Below are positions 9,092-18,278 of a stretch of DNA of 64,000 nt, piece by piece (positions within the stretch are counted from its first letter, which is position 1; every line of letters begins with the position of its first letter). The position numbers and the translations under genes were made by a program. Source of the stretch: Hyphomicrobiaceae bacterium. Its GTDB lineage: Bacteria > Pseudomonadota > Alphaproteobacteria > Rhizobiales > Hyphomicrobiaceae. The stretch is from contig JALHOW010000002.1 in the NCBI GenBank assembly GCA_022842785.1, forward strand, positions 434,001-498,000, read 5' to 3'. The notes beneath the pieces were generated by a model, which worked only from the letters and a program-made list of their open reading frames with translations, had not been told where the DNA came from and did no database searches.

Positions 9092-10684
9092 ATGTCGGAC
9101 GACAAGTGCGAAGCCTTTACGCTCGGCGGACTGTTGCGCGCTGCTGCAGAGCGTCACGGCGCGCGCACATTCCTCGAATTCTCCGACGGCACGCAGACCT
9201 ACGCCGAGGCCGATGCACGCGCCAATCGCACGGCCAATGGTCTTCTGGCGCTCGACGCCCGCAAGGACAGTAAGATCGCCATCATGGCCATGAACGGGCC
9301 GGGCTTCATCGATGCCTGGCTCGGTGCGGCACGCACGGGCGCGGTCTATGTCCCGATCAATACCGACTACAAGGGCGACATTCTCCGCTATCAGCTCGGC
9401 AAGGCGGACGTGTCGCACATCGTCGTCGATCCGGCCTTCCTCGAGCGCCTCGACGCTGTCTCGACTGATCTGCCGAAGCTGCGCCATGTGATCCTAAGCG
9501 CGCCTATGGCTGATGCACCGCGCTCGCTTCGCGGCGACGTCTCCATCTCGACGCTCGACGATGCGATGAGCGCGCCGGACCGCGATCCGGGTATCGACAT
9601 TGTCCCTTCGGATCCGCTGGCCATCAGTTTTACGTCGGGAACGACGGGCCCCTCAAAAGGCGTGCTCGCGAGCCACGCGCACGTCATTACGTTCGCGCGC
9701 GATTGGATCACGTCCACGGACTACGCCGAGGGCCACTCGATCTACACCTGCATGCCGCTATTCCATGCGGTTGCTTCCTGGCTCGGCGTCGTGCCGGCGA
9801 TCATCAATGGCGGACGCATCGCGATCGTGCCGCGGTTCTCAGCATCCGGATTCTGGGACGACGTGCGCAAGTACCGAGCCGACGTCGCGCACGGCATCTT
9901 CTCCATGGTGCCGATCCTGCTGAAACAGTCGCCGCGCCCCGATGATGCTGCTCAACCGGCGCGCCGGTTCTACTTCGCGAAGGTCAATGACGAGTTCGAG
10001 CGCCGCTTCAACTGCAAGATCGTCGAGGTGTACGGCGCTACGGAGACCGGCATTGTGACGGTAACGCCGCCGGCCGGCGAGCGCCGCAAGGATTCCTGCG
10101 GCAAGCCAAACACGGCAACATTCGACGTCATGATCGCCAATGAGCGCGACGAGCCTGTCGCCGTGGGCGAGGTTGGCGAGATTCTGGTGCGCCCGAAGCG
10201 GCCGTTCGCGATGCTCTCAGCCTACTACAACAGCCCCGACGCCACTATCGAAGCCTTCCGGAACTTCTGGTTCCACACGGGCGACAACGCGCGCGCGGAC
10301 GCTGACGGATATTACTATTTCGTCGATCGCAAGAAGGACTCGATCCGCCGGCGCGGCGAGAATATCTCCTCATCGGAGGTCGAGGCGACGCTCAATCGCC
10401 ATCCTGCCGTTCTCGAATGCGCAGTCGTCGCGGCACCCTCCGAACTTGGCGAGGATGAGGTCAAGGCGGTGGTCGTGCTGCGCGAGGGCGCACAGGCGAC
10501 GGCGGAAGAGCTGTGGGCCTTCTGCGACGAGCACATGCCGCGTTTCTGGGTGCCGCGCTTTATCGAGTTCCGGCGCGAGATGCCCAAGACGCCGAGCCAG
10601 AAAATTCAGAAGTACCTCCTGCGCGCGGGCGACGACCGGGGCGAGGTCTTCGAACGCGCGGTGAGTGGAAGGCGCACGACATGA
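9092..10684 (+). CDS. AMP-dependent acyl-CoA synthetase
   Basis: At 530 residues this is a full-length ANL-superfamily ligase. The phosphate loop ISFTSGTTGPSKG lies near residues 176-188, the adenine/AMP motif YGATETG near 314-320, the hinge FVDRKKDSIRRRGENISS near 410-427, and the C-terminal catalytic Lys in PSQKIQKYLL. The sequence looks closest to crotonobetaine/carnitine- or cyclohexane-carboxylate-type CoA ligases. It would activate an acid, plausibly the one imported by the preceding transporter. The next gene overlaps its stop (ATGA), so the two are co-translated. Confidence 0.88.
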   Translation: MSDDKCEAFTLGGLLRAAAERHGARTFLEFSDGTQTYAEADARANRTANGLLALDARKDSKIAIMAMNGPGFIDAWLGAARTGAVYVPINTDYKGDILRYQLGKADVSHIVVDPAFLERLDAVSTDLPKLRHVILSAPMADAPRSLRGDVSISTLDDAMSAPDRDPGIDIVPSDPLAISFTSGTTGPSKGVLASHAHVITFARDWITSTDYAEGHSIYTCMPLFHAVASWLGVVPAIINGGRIAIVPRFSASGFWDDVRKYRADVAHGIFSMVPILLKQSPRPDDAAQPARRFYFAKVNDEFERRFNCKIVEVYGATETGIVTVTPPAGERRKDSCGKPNTATFDVMIANERDEPVAVGEVGEILVRPKRPFAMLSAYYNSPDATIEAFRNFWFHTGDNARADADGYYYFVDRKKDSIRRRGENISSSEVEATLNRHPAVLECAVVAAPSELGEDEVKAVVVLREGAQATAEELWAFCDEHMPRFWVPRFIEFRREMPKTPSQKIQKYLLRAGDDRGEVFERAVSGRRTT

Positions 10685-11307
10685 CGACGCGGACGATCAA
10701 GGTCTACTCGGACTACAAGAGCCCTTACGCCTATCTCGCCAAGGATCTCGTTTACGACCTCGAGCGCGAGACGGGCGTCGAGATCGACTGGCTCCCGTAC
10801 ACACTCGACATTCCGGCCTATCTCGGCAGTGCCAAGCTCGATGCGAGCGGCGGCGTGGCCGAGCAAAGCCGCAACGCGCACCAGTGGCGGCGCGTCAAAT
10901 ACAGCTACATGGACTGCCGGCGCGAGGCGAACCGACGCGGCTTGACCATCCGTGGCACGCAGAAAATCTGGGACTCCTCGCTCGCCAACATCGGCCTGCT
11001 CTTCGCCAAGGAGCGAGGCGTGTTCCGCTGCTATCACGATCGCGTTTTCGAGCGCTTCTGGAAGCGCAAACTCGACATCGAGAGCGCGCCTGTTCTAGCA
11101 GCCCTGCTCGCGGAGTGCGGAGCCGACGCATCGGACTTTGCGTCTTATGCCGAGGGGGAAGGACGCGAACTACTGAAGCAAGTGCAGGCGGATGCGGAAG
11201 CCGCCGGAGTGTTCGGCGTGACGAGCGTTTTGCTGCCTGATGGCAATCTCTATTGGGGTCGCGAGCACTTCCCAACACTTACCGAGATGCTTCGCGCGCA
11301 GCATTGA
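10681..11307 (+). CDS. DsbA/kappa-GST family protein, 2-hydroxychromene-2-carboxylate isomerase-like
   Basis: The start chosen is the ATG at 10681 that overlaps the ligase stop, giving 208 residues. The N-terminus IKVYSDYKSPYAYLAKDLV has the thioredoxin-fold strand and the Ser (not Cys) in the active-site position, as in glutathione-dependent isomerases of the HCCA isomerase/kappa GST family. A helical insert (DRVFERFWKRKLDIES) and a cis-Pro-like VFGVTSVLLPDG segment near the C-terminus complete the fold. Family members isomerise ring-cleavage products in naphthalene degradation, which fits an aromatic-acid theme; other oxidoreductase roles remain possible. Confidence 0.8.
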   Translation: MTTRTIKVYSDYKSPYAYLAKDLVYDLERETGVEIDWLPYTLDIPAYLGSAKLDASGGVAEQSRNAHQWRRVKYSYMDCRREANRRGLTIRGTQKIWDSSLANIGLLFAKERGVFRCYHDRVFERFWKRKLDIESAPVLAALLAECGADASDFASYAEGEGRELLKQVQADAEAAGVFGVTSVLLPDGNLYWGREHFPTLTEMLRAQH

Positions 11308-11341
11308 TGTCGAATACGGCGCTTCAGATTGAAGCCCCGCG

Positions 11342-13063
11342 CTATTTGGTCCCCGCACAATCGCGAAGGATCTGCAGTTGCGCTTCGCTGAAATATTCCA
11401 TCCGGCGGTTCGCATTGCGATGTGACAGATGCAAACACAGGTCGGCCGCTATCGTTCGCGTGTAATCGCGCGTGACCTCGTTGACTTCCTCCTGTTCGAG
11501 ATAGCGCCGATTCTCGCTGACGAATTCGAGCGCGGCTCGAGGGCTCTTGAACAGCAATCCAGTAAGAAGAGATCGCCGCTCTGATGGCGTCATCTCACTT
11601 ATGGCCAGCGAGCCGAGTGTGAAGTTCATCCACTTTTCGGAGTCCTCACTCCGCTTCACGGCCATCTCGATAAGGGCCCTCATCTCCTTCGGAGTGAACA
11701 TGCCCTGCACATTCTCCTTCGACAATTTCGCTTGGGCGAAATCACCGTAGTCGGCATCGGTAAGCACCTTCTTCATGAGCTCGTCACGCAACTCGGCCGA
11801 GAAGTTCAGGTGAGCAAGAGCCATCAGGGCAAACGAAGCTTTGGCCTTCACAATATCCCTTACTGCGTCCTGCTGAGACTGGGGTGGAAGCCGCTCACCG
11901 AAGAGCTCCAGCGCACGCACCGCAACTCCCGGACTAGCCGAAAAAGCCGATCGCATGCGCGAGGCAAGCTTTGCTAGTTCGGAATCGGTGATGCGCAGCG
12001 CAACGGCGTGATCGAGCAGCGCGGCGATACTCGCCTCGTCGATCGCCTTGGCACGTAGCGCGCGGCGCTGCTCGGACTTCAACCGGACGACTTTGGCGAC
12101 GATGGCAGCGGCTTCGTTGCCGCTCTCGGATGAGGCCATAATGCGCGTGATCAGCTCGGCAAGCTGATCGTCAGTCAGCCAGTAGGGCTTCTGCGCAACC
12201 TGGGAGATCTGCGAGATCGAGTCGGCACACTCCAACAGCGCCGCAAAGACCTGATCCCGGTCAACGAGCGGGGCATCGGATTGCGTCAGCAGTCGCATCA
12301 GAGTCGGCGCGTGCTTCTCCTGCACAGCCTCTTTTTCGCTATAGAATTTGCTCCAGGTTGCTCCGACTGCCGTCGCCTCGTTCTGGGGTACTAGGGTCAT
12401 CTTGATGGGGCACGCCATCTGACTTCCGGTCGCAGCCCGGCAGATCTTCTCGAGCACAACCTTGCGAGCGGCCTCGTCATCGAGCAGCGCGATTCTCGAT
12501 GCGCGGGGACGTTTGACCTCCTCCTGCAATATGGCGGTAGCGGCGCTCGAGATTGGATCGAGTAGATCGTCCTGATGGCGGCGGGAGGCAATGTAAGGCT
12601 CGGCGTACCGGTAATTCAGAAGGAGGGAGTTCGTAGCTACCGTGCCGGATGTGTTGTGCACGATCCTGATGCGGGGGTTGTTGGTCAAGAGCCAGACGCC
12701 GTACCCAGGTAGCCGCGCCACCTCGCTTGCGAGACGGACACGTCCATCCCGGTCGATGAGGGCTGCAGCGTGCGGCACCTGGATCGCAGAAGCCCACATC
12801 GGCACAAAGAACCAGGTCACCAATAGAGTCAGCCACGCGGAAGTGGCGATCATCCTGTCGTCGTACGGCGAGAAAGCGAGTCTGATCAGAATGGCGAGCG
12901 AAGCGCACGTCAGGACAATCGGCCAGAGGCTTCCTGTGATTGCCAGCCAGACGCTACCGCTCCAGCGGAGGTAGTAGGCAGCGCCGAGCCCAATGAGGCA
13001 GGGGAGTGCCCCATAAACGATGGCCCTGGCTGTCCTACTCTGCCACCTCGGCGCGCGCTTCAT
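11342..13063 (-). CDS. Membrane-anchored protein of unknown function
   Basis: I do not recognise this 573-residue protein. Its N-terminus has three membrane segments (about residues 14-31, 35-60 and 72-92). After that comes a soluble part of about 470 residues. The segment near 110-200 (DRDGRVRLASEVARLPGYGV, then RYAEPYIASRRHQDDLLDPI) might be a compact domain, and the rest is helical and repeat-like (repeated AL/LA-rich helices, FTPKEMRALIEMAVKRSED), reminiscent of HEAT-like packing. It stands alone, convergent with the isomerase gene. Codon usage resembles its neighbours. Confidence 0.65.
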   Translation of the reverse strand: MKRAPRWQSRTARAIVYGALPCLIGLGAAYYLRWSGSVWLAITGSLWPIVLTCASLAILIRLAFSPYDDRMIATSAWLTLLVTWFFVPMWASAIQVPHAAALIDRDGRVRLASEVARLPGYGVWLLTNNPRIRIVHNTSGTVATNSLLLNYRYAEPYIASRRHQDDLLDPISSAATAILQEEVKRPRASRIALLDDEAARKVVLEKICRAATGSQMACPIKMTLVPQNEATAVGATWSKFYSEKEAVQEKHAPTLMRLLTQSDAPLVDRDQVFAALLECADSISQISQVAQKPYWLTDDQLAELITRIMASSESGNEAAAIVAKVVRLKSEQRRALRAKAIDEASIAALLDHAVALRITDSELAKLASRMRSAFSASPGVAVRALELFGERLPPQSQQDAVRDIVKAKASFALMALAHLNFSAELRDELMKKVLTDADYGDFAQAKLSKENVQGMFTPKEMRALIEMAVKRSEDSEKWMNFTLGSLAISEMTPSERRSLLTGLLFKSPRAALEFVSENRRYLEQEEVNEVTRDYTRTIAADLCLHLSHRNANRRMEYFSEAQLQILRDCAGTK

Positions 13064-13325
13064 TTCTCGACCCTTTCGGCAAGGGCTTGGAGCCGGCGCG
13101 TGATGATACGCCTTTCAATTGATCTGCGCGATCAGATCGACTGCCGAAAAATCCTTCTGACGCGCCCGGTTGTCCTTACGATACGCAATCGCATTCGAAG
13201 GTTTTCTAGATGCTTGATATTACTCAGATTTCGGCCATGCTTCATCGGTTCTACGACGGCGTTAGCCTGAAGCCGCGATCCGGGAAGGAGTACGGAGATT
13301 CTCGCGACAAAGGATTTGGACGTCG
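13064..13325. other. Gene-free stretch between the membrane-protein gene and the LysR gene
   Basis: No convincing gene here. A 54-codon plus-strand frame (13210-13374) runs into the end of the convergent LysR gene and lacks a ribosome site. The segment serves as the promoter side of the minus-strand membrane-protein gene. No clear terminator hairpin for the LysR gene was seen. Confidence 0.4.
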
Positions 13326-14225
13326 TCAGACCGGAGCCGTGGAGGCCAGAGAGGCTTCGTTTTGCTTGACGTGAAGCAGGATGTGCAAAGCCAACTGGCC
13401 GGCAGCGTCACTGAGCCCATCGCGTCGGCGCCACAAAAGTAAGTCCACCGTGGGTAGTCGCGGTAGCCCGTCCTGCGCTTCCAGGCGCCGAAGGCCCGGA
13501 GCTCTCACAGACTCCGCCAAAACGATGATCGCCGAATCTGCCAATGCGATCGCCTTCAGCCCAGCGATACTTTCCGAGATGCCCGCGATGCGCCAGTTAC
13601 TGCCGTGCTCATTGAGTGTCATGAGAGCATGGTCGCGATACAGATTGCCTTCGGGCAGCATGGCCAACGGTATCGGTGTCCGGCGATAGGCATCACCTCC
13701 CTCAGCGCCGAGCCACACGAGCCTCTCCGCTTTCAACAAGGTCGCATCGCCATTGCGCGCAGCCACGTCAGGCATGCGCGTCGCAATCGCAACATCTAGA
13801 AGGCCTGCCTCCATATCAGCAGCGAGCTGGCGCGAAAGCGCGCAGCGCACCGTGACCTCAATTCTCGGATAGGCATCGCGGAAGCTGGCAAGTATCTCCG
13901 GCAGGAGAAATGCTGCGTAGAGATCTGGGCAGCCCAGCGTCACTCGGCCCTCGACCTCATCCGTCGAAATCCGCGCACGCGCCTCATCGTGAATGCGGAG
14001 AAGGGTACGCGCGTAAGGCAGCAGCGTCTCACCGTGATGCGTCAGGCGCAGGTTCCGAAGGTCGTGCTCGAAAAGTGGCTGCCCCGCAGCCTCCTCCAGC
14101 CGCCGCAGTTGAAGACTGATCGCGGGCTGGGTGCGATGCAGGCGGCGCGCCACCTGGGTCACGCTGCGTTCTTCGACCAGCATGACGAACGTCCGCAGCA
14201 AAGTAATTTCGAGCGGCCTAGACAT
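13326..14225 (-). CDS. LysR-family transcriptional regulator
   Basis: The start is the ATG complementary to 14223-14225 (MSRPLEITLLRTFVMLVEER); a longer in-frame version would add 22 poorly fitting residues. The product has 299 residues, with the winged helix-turn-helix in residues about 5-62 (SVTQVARRLHRTQPAISLQL) and the periplasmic-binding-protein-like effector domain from about 90 (GRVTLGCPDLYAAFLLPEIL). It is divergent from the second Liv importer and probably controls it, with a co-inducer related to the imported compound. Confidence 0.9.
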   Translation of the reverse strand: MSRPLEITLLRTFVMLVEERSVTQVARRLHRTQPAISLQLRRLEEAAGQPLFEHDLRNLRLTHHGETLLPYARTLLRIHDEARARISTDEVEGRVTLGCPDLYAAFLLPEILASFRDAYPRIEVTVRCALSRQLAADMEAGLLDVAIATRMPDVAARNGDATLLKAERLVWLGAEGGDAYRRTPIPLAMLPEGNLYRDHALMTLNEHGSNWRIAGISESIAGLKAIALADSAIIVLAESVRAPGLRRLEAQDGLPRLPTVDLLLWRRRDGLSDAAGQLALHILLHVKQNEASLASTAPV

Positions 14226-14246
14226 GCATCCCGAATATATTTTGGG

Positions 14247-14280
14247 ATATTGCAAAGCAATATAAATTTGCTGCGCAGCA
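14247..14280. promoter_or_regulatory. Two adjacent palindromes in the lysR/ABC intergenic region (putative LysR operator)
   Basis: ATATTGCAAAGCAATAT at 14247-14263 is a perfect 7-bp inverted repeat with a three-base spacer. It has AT-rich ends like LysR-type recognition sites. Six bases later TGCTGCGCAGCA (14269-14280) is a perfect 12-bp palindrome. They lie 22-55 bp upstream of the LysR start and about 140 bp before the first importer gene, the usual place for autoregulation with divergent activation. Binding itself is inferred. Confidence 0.55.
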
Positions 14281-14417
14281 TTATTCGCCAATATAGTAGT
14301 TGCCGTAAGTATTCATGACGGCTTTCCGGGCATAATGATCAACATTCGAGCGAAAAATGACGCAGAAATGAGCAGCGTTGCAGTCGCGCAGCGTTGTGCC
14401 TCTCTCAGGAGCGGCCA

Positions 14418-15182
14418 ATGAGCCCCCTCCTCGCCGTCGAGGGCGTCTCGAAGAGATATGATGGTCTGAAGGCCCTCGACGGCTGCACCCTGTCGCTGTT
14501 GAACGGGCAGATCACCGGTCTTATCGGCCCCAATGGCGCGGGGAAGACCACGCTACTGAACCTGATGACTGGTCTGGTTCGCCCCGATACGGGCACCGTG
14601 TCTTTCCAGGGCAAGAATATTACGGCCGCTGCTCCTCATCATTTGGCCAGACTAGGTTTGGCCAGGACGTTCCAGATCGTCAGAGAGCTCGGCAGCCTTA
14701 CCGTTCTCGAAAACCTTCTTCTGACGCCACCAGCGCAGTCGGGCGAAGGCGTCATCGCGAGCTTGTTGAAGCGTCGCAAGTGGTGGGCACAGGAGCATGA
14801 AAATGCTTTGAAGGCGCGCCAGCTGCTCGAGCGGATAGGCCTGTGGAAGCTCGCCGATCAGGCCTCAGCCGGGCTCTCGGGCGGGCAGAAAAAGCTGCTC
14901 GACCTCGCGCGTACGCTCCTGCTTGAACCCAAGCTCATACTGCTGGACGAGCCAGGCGCAGGGGTGTCGCCTCCACTCAAACAAGAAATCGTTCGTGTCG
15001 TCCGCGAACTCAAATCCGAAGGTGTCGCGTTCGGCCTAGTTGAGCATGACATGCATCTGATCGCAGCGCTTTGCGATCGTGTGCACGTGCTTGCGGAAGG
15101 CCGCCTGCTCTTGTCCGGCTCATTCGAAGAAGTGACGCGCGATAAGCGTGTCGTCGAAGCGTACTTGGGAATTGCGGCTTGA
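14418..15182 (+). CDS. Liv-type ABC transporter ATP-binding protein (LivG-like), second importer
   Basis: The start is the ATG at 14418, six bases after CAGGAG. The 254-residue ATPase has Walker A GPNGAGKTTLLN, signature LSGGQKKLLDLARTLL, Walker B LILLDEPGAGVSP and the LivG-like ending VEAYLG. Unusually for such operons, the two ATPases come first, then permeases, then the binding protein. The stop overlaps the next start by one base (TGATG). Confidence 0.9.
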   Translation: MSPLLAVEGVSKRYDGLKALDGCTLSLLNGQITGLIGPNGAGKTTLLNLMTGLVRPDTGTVSFQGKNITAAAPHHLARLGLARTFQIVRELGSLTVLENLLLTPPAQSGEGVIASLLKRRKWWAQEHENALKARQLLERIGLWKLADQASAGLSGGQKKLLDLARTLLLEPKLILLDEPGAGVSPPLKQEIVRVVRELKSEGVAFGLVEHDMHLIAALCDRVHVLAEGRLLLSGSFEEVTRDKRVVEAYLGIAA

Positions 15183-15916
15183 TGACAGCGGCAACCTTAC
15201 CAGCGCTGTCGGTGAGCGGGCTGCGTGCCGGCTACGGTCATGGCGCTGACATCGTGCGCGGCATCGATTTCGACCTTCCGCCCGAGAGCATTGTTGCAGT
15301 CATCGGCCCCAATGGCTCCGGCAAGTCGAGCTTTGTCAAAACGCTTGCAGGATTGCTCGATGTGCGCGCCGGCAGTGTCTCCGTGACCGGACAAGATGTG
15401 ACACATGAAACGCCTGCACGACGCGTGGCCGCAGGCCTCGCCTACGTACCGCAAGAGGCAAACGTATTTCCCAGCTTGAGCATCCGCGAGAATTTAAAAC
15501 TTGCCACAGAGTTTCTTCGCGGACGTGCCGGTGTTGGTGCCGAGCGGCAGGAGCACGTGCTCAGCCTCTTTCCTGATCTCGCTCTACGTATGCGTACACG
15601 CGCAGGAGATCTCTCCGGCGGGCAACGACAGATGCTGGCCTTTGCGAGTGCTCTTCTCGCCAATCCGGAAGTCCTGCTGCTCGACGAGCCTTCAGCGGGG
15701 CTGTCGCCGAAGTTTGTCGAGCAAACCATGGAAGCAATCGCGCGCGTCCGGGCGGCGGGCGTGACCGTTCTGCTGGTGGAGCAGAATGTCGCCGCTGCTC
15801 TGAAGATCGCAGACGAAGTCGCCGTTCTGGTTGCAGGTCATCTGACCTTGAGAACCGAGGCCAAGCTCGTGGATCACACCGCCCTGGGTGAACTCTTCTT
15901 TGCGAAGGTGGCGTGA
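15182..15916 (+). CDS. Liv-type ABC transporter ATP-binding protein (LivF-like), second importer
   Basis: The ATG at 15182 shares its A with the preceding TGA. The 244-residue ATPase has Walker A GPNGSGKSSFVK, signature LSGGQRQMLAFASALL and Walker B LLLDEPSAGLSPKF. It is the partner of the LivG-like protein in powering the second importer. A TTG one codon earlier is a possible but less likely start. Confidence 0.9.
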   Translation: MTAATLPALSVSGLRAGYGHGADIVRGIDFDLPPESIVAVIGPNGSGKSSFVKTLAGLLDVRAGSVSVTGQDVTHETPARRVAAGLAYVPQEANVFPSLSIRENLKLATEFLRGRAGVGAERQEHVLSLFPDLALRMRTRAGDLSGGQRQMLAFASALLANPEVLLLDEPSAGLSPKFVEQTMEAIARVRAAGVTVLLVEQNVAAALKIADEVAVLVAGHLTLRTEAKLVDHTALGELFFAKVA

Positions 15917-15917
15917 G

Positions 15918-16781
15918 ATGGCAGCTCAGCTGTTTTTCAACGGCCTCGTCACCGGCCTCTTGTTGGCACTACCTGCGCTCGCGCTGACATTGGTTTTCGG
16001 CGTCCTGAAGTTCGCGAATTTTGCCGTCGGCTCGATGATGACACTCGGCGCCTACGCGGCATGGGTCGCAAACTATCACTTCAAGATGCCGCTGGTTACG
16101 AGCGCCGTGATTGCGGCCGTCGTCGTCGCGCTGACCGCCGCGATCACGAATACGCTCGTCTTCGAACGCTTGCGGGACCGCGGTGCAATCGTCCTGCTAG
16201 TCGCATCAATGGGCGTCTCTCTTGTCATCGAAAACATCTGCCGTTTCTTGTTCGGGAACAATGCTCAGGGCTTCGATGTGCTGGTCTCGCGGCCAATCCG
16301 CTGGATGGGCGTGCGCATAAACAGCGAGCAGATCATGACCGCGGCGGTCGTGATCGTTTGCCTCGTCGTTCTGGATGTCGTCCTGCGCCTCACGCCTCTC
16401 GGTCGCGCCATGCGCGCTGTGGCGGACAACGCAGCGCTCGCGGCCGTGCGAGGCGTCGAACGGCGCGTGATCGCCACGCTGACCTGGATGATCGTTGGCG
16501 GTCTTCTGGGGCTTGCTGGCACGCTGGCTGGACTCGATCGTGCAATCGATCCGCTCATGGGCTGGAACTATCAGATCCCGATCTTTGCGGCTGCGATTCT
16601 CGGCGGCCTGGGCTCGCCTCTCGGTGCCGTGATCGGCGCCTTGGTCATCGGCATTGCCGAAGAGATGTCCGCGCTCATCATTCCGACGAACTATCGTCAG
16701 GCAGTCAGCTTCACTGCGATCCTGCTCCTTCTGCTGTTTCGCGCTAACGGACTTCTGGGGGCAAAGGCGGTGAGGAAATGA
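15918..16781 (+). CDS. Liv-type ABC transporter permease (LivH-like), second importer
   Basis: Starting at the ATG at 15918, which lies immediately after the previous stop, this encodes 287 residues with about eight membrane spans. It has the LivH stretch LTLVFGVLKFANFAVGSMMT near residues 22-41 and the AILGGLGSPLGAVIGALVIG coupling loop near 226-245. It forms the channel with the LivM-like protein, whose ATG overlaps its TGA. Confidence 0.88.
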   Translation: MAAQLFFNGLVTGLLLALPALALTLVFGVLKFANFAVGSMMTLGAYAAWVANYHFKMPLVTSAVIAAVVVALTAAITNTLVFERLRDRGAIVLLVASMGVSLVIENICRFLFGNNAQGFDVLVSRPIRWMGVRINSEQIMTAAVVIVCLVVLDVVLRLTPLGRAMRAVADNAALAAVRGVERRVIATLTWMIVGGLLGLAGTLAGLDRAIDPLMGWNYQIPIFAAAILGGLGSPLGAVIGALVIGIAEEMSALIIPTNYRQAVSFTAILLLLLFRANGLLGAKAVRK

Positions 16782-17701
16782 GCGCCTATCTCACGACAAT
16801 CGCGATCCTGGTTTGCGAAGCGGCTCTCATCGGATTGGCGCTCAATCTCCAATGGGGCCTCGCCGGCCTCGTGAATTTCGGTGTAGTCGGCTTCGTGGCC
16901 GTCGGCGCCTATGCGACGGCCTTGCTCAGCCCGCTGGTCGGGTGGCTGCCAGCTATGCTGATCGCAGCAGCCCTGTCCGCGCTCTTGAGTGGCGGCTTGG
17001 CTTTGCTGTCCATCCGTCTCGAGGAGAACTATCTCGCAATCGTCACGATCGGATTCGGCGAGGTCGTACGCCTGGTTCTTCTCAATGAAGACTGGCTGAC
17101 GAAGGGAGCGCTCGGGATTGCCGACATTTCGCGGCCCTTCTCGGAGCTCGGCGTCGCATCCGGCAACGACATTGCGTTCCTGCTTTTCTCCATTGCCTTG
17201 GTCGGTCTTTCCTTCCTCCTCCTCGAAGGATTGGCACGAGCGCCATTTGGACGGGCGATCCGCGCCATCCGCGACGACCCAACTGTGTCATCTGCCTTAG
17301 GCAAACCGGTATTGGCGTTGCGCGTCCGCGCATTCGCGATCGGCGGCGCGATCATGGGCCTCGCAGGCGCCCTCCACGCCTTCTATCTGACTTATATTGA
17401 TCCGAGCCAATTCACTCCCATCGTAACCGCCTACGCGTTCATGGCAGTGATCGCTGGCGGACGCGGATCGAACATCGGCTTGTTGCTCGGGGCCGGCTCG
17501 ATCATGGCGCTGCTGGAAGGCACCCGCTTCCTCAAGGACTTCATCTCGATCATTGACGGCACCCAGCTCTCCGCACTGCGCCTGGCTCTGATCGGTGTTG
17601 GCATCATCCTGCTCCTTATCTTCCGGCCACAGGGGTTGGTCAGCGAGCCGAAGCGGTTCGAGCGCGATGTATTTCCGCGTGCAAATGAAAGGACGCCGTG
17701 A
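16778..17701 (+). CDS. Liv-type ABC transporter permease (LivM-like), second importer
   Basis: A 307-residue permease with LNLQWGLAGLVNFGVVGFVA near residues 22-41 and FGRAIRAIRDDPTVSSALGK near 163-182, both typical of LivM. Its start overlaps the LivH-like stop (ATGA) and its stop shares a base with the next start, so it is tightly coupled on both sides. Confidence 0.88.
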   Translation: MSAYLTTIAILVCEAALIGLALNLQWGLAGLVNFGVVGFVAVGAYATALLSPLVGWLPAMLIAAALSALLSGGLALLSIRLEENYLAIVTIGFGEVVRLVLLNEDWLTKGALGIADISRPFSELGVASGNDIAFLLFSIALVGLSFLLLEGLARAPFGRAIRAIRDDPTVSSALGKPVLALRVRAFAIGGAIMGLAGALHAFYLTYIDPSQFTPIVTAYAFMAVIAGGRGSNIGLLLGAGSIMALLEGTRFLKDFISIIDGTQLSALRLALIGVGIILLLIFRPQGLVSEPKRFERDVFPRANERTP

Positions 17702-18264
17702 TGCCTCGCGTCAGCCCGTTGCCCTCGTCGGCACTGCCGAAAGATATCGCTGCCATCTACGACAAGTTCGCAACCGGATACGGCGCATTCGGAGATCAGG
17801 CGGCGGTTCTTGCTCATGTCCCCCCGGCACTCGATCATCTCTACAGAATGCTGTTCGAGCTTCGCGAGCGATCAGGCGTTCCCTTCCGGTACATCGAGCT
17901 CGCGGTCGTTACCGTGTCCAAACTCAATGCCTGCTCGTATTGCGTATCGCATCATGCGCCCCTTCTCACGATCGAGGGCGTTCCGCCGGATGCCGTCACC
18001 CAGCTACCTTCCTGGGACCATCCGCAGTTGGAGGAAGTCGATCGGATCGTCGTCATGTACGCGAACCTCGTGACCACGCAAGCCGGGCGCATCCGTGAAG
18101 ACATGTTTCGGCAGCTTCGCGCGCATTTCTCAGAGAGCCAGATCGTCGAGCTGACGCTGCGCATTGCACTCGCCGGCTTCTTCAATCGCTTCAACGACGC
18201 CCTTCAAATCGACGACGGTCGTGCCGCCGCCGAACTCGCGCTGACTTCCTCCAATACCGACTGA
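17701..18264 (+). CDS. AhpD-like/carboxymuconolactone decarboxylase family protein
   Basis: The ATG at 17701 follows GAAAGGA and shares a base with the LivM-like stop. The 187-residue helical protein contains KLNACSYCVSHHAPLL near residues 77-92, the CxxC-xx-H arrangement of AhpD-type peroxidase/CMD proteins, preceded by IELAVVTVS. Family members are peroxidase partners or decarboxylases. Its place inside the importer operon, before the binding protein and a flavin monooxygenase, suggests it handles peroxide or a reactive intermediate, though this is not proven. Confidence 0.85.
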   Translation: MPRVSPLPSSALPKDIAAIYDKFATGYGAFGDQAAVLAHVPPALDHLYRMLFELRERSGVPFRYIELAVVTVSKLNACSYCVSHHAPLLTIEGVPPDAVTQLPSWDHPQLEEVDRIVVMYANLVTTQAGRIREDMFRQLRAHFSESQIVELTLRIALAGFFNRFNDALQIDDGRAAAELALTSSNTD

Positions 18265-18278
18265 ACAAGGAGACGCAC

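Noticed and set aside
13210-13374. Small 54-codon plus-strand frame overlapping the end of the LysR gene
   Set aside because: No ribosome site, overlaps a confirmed gene, no family.
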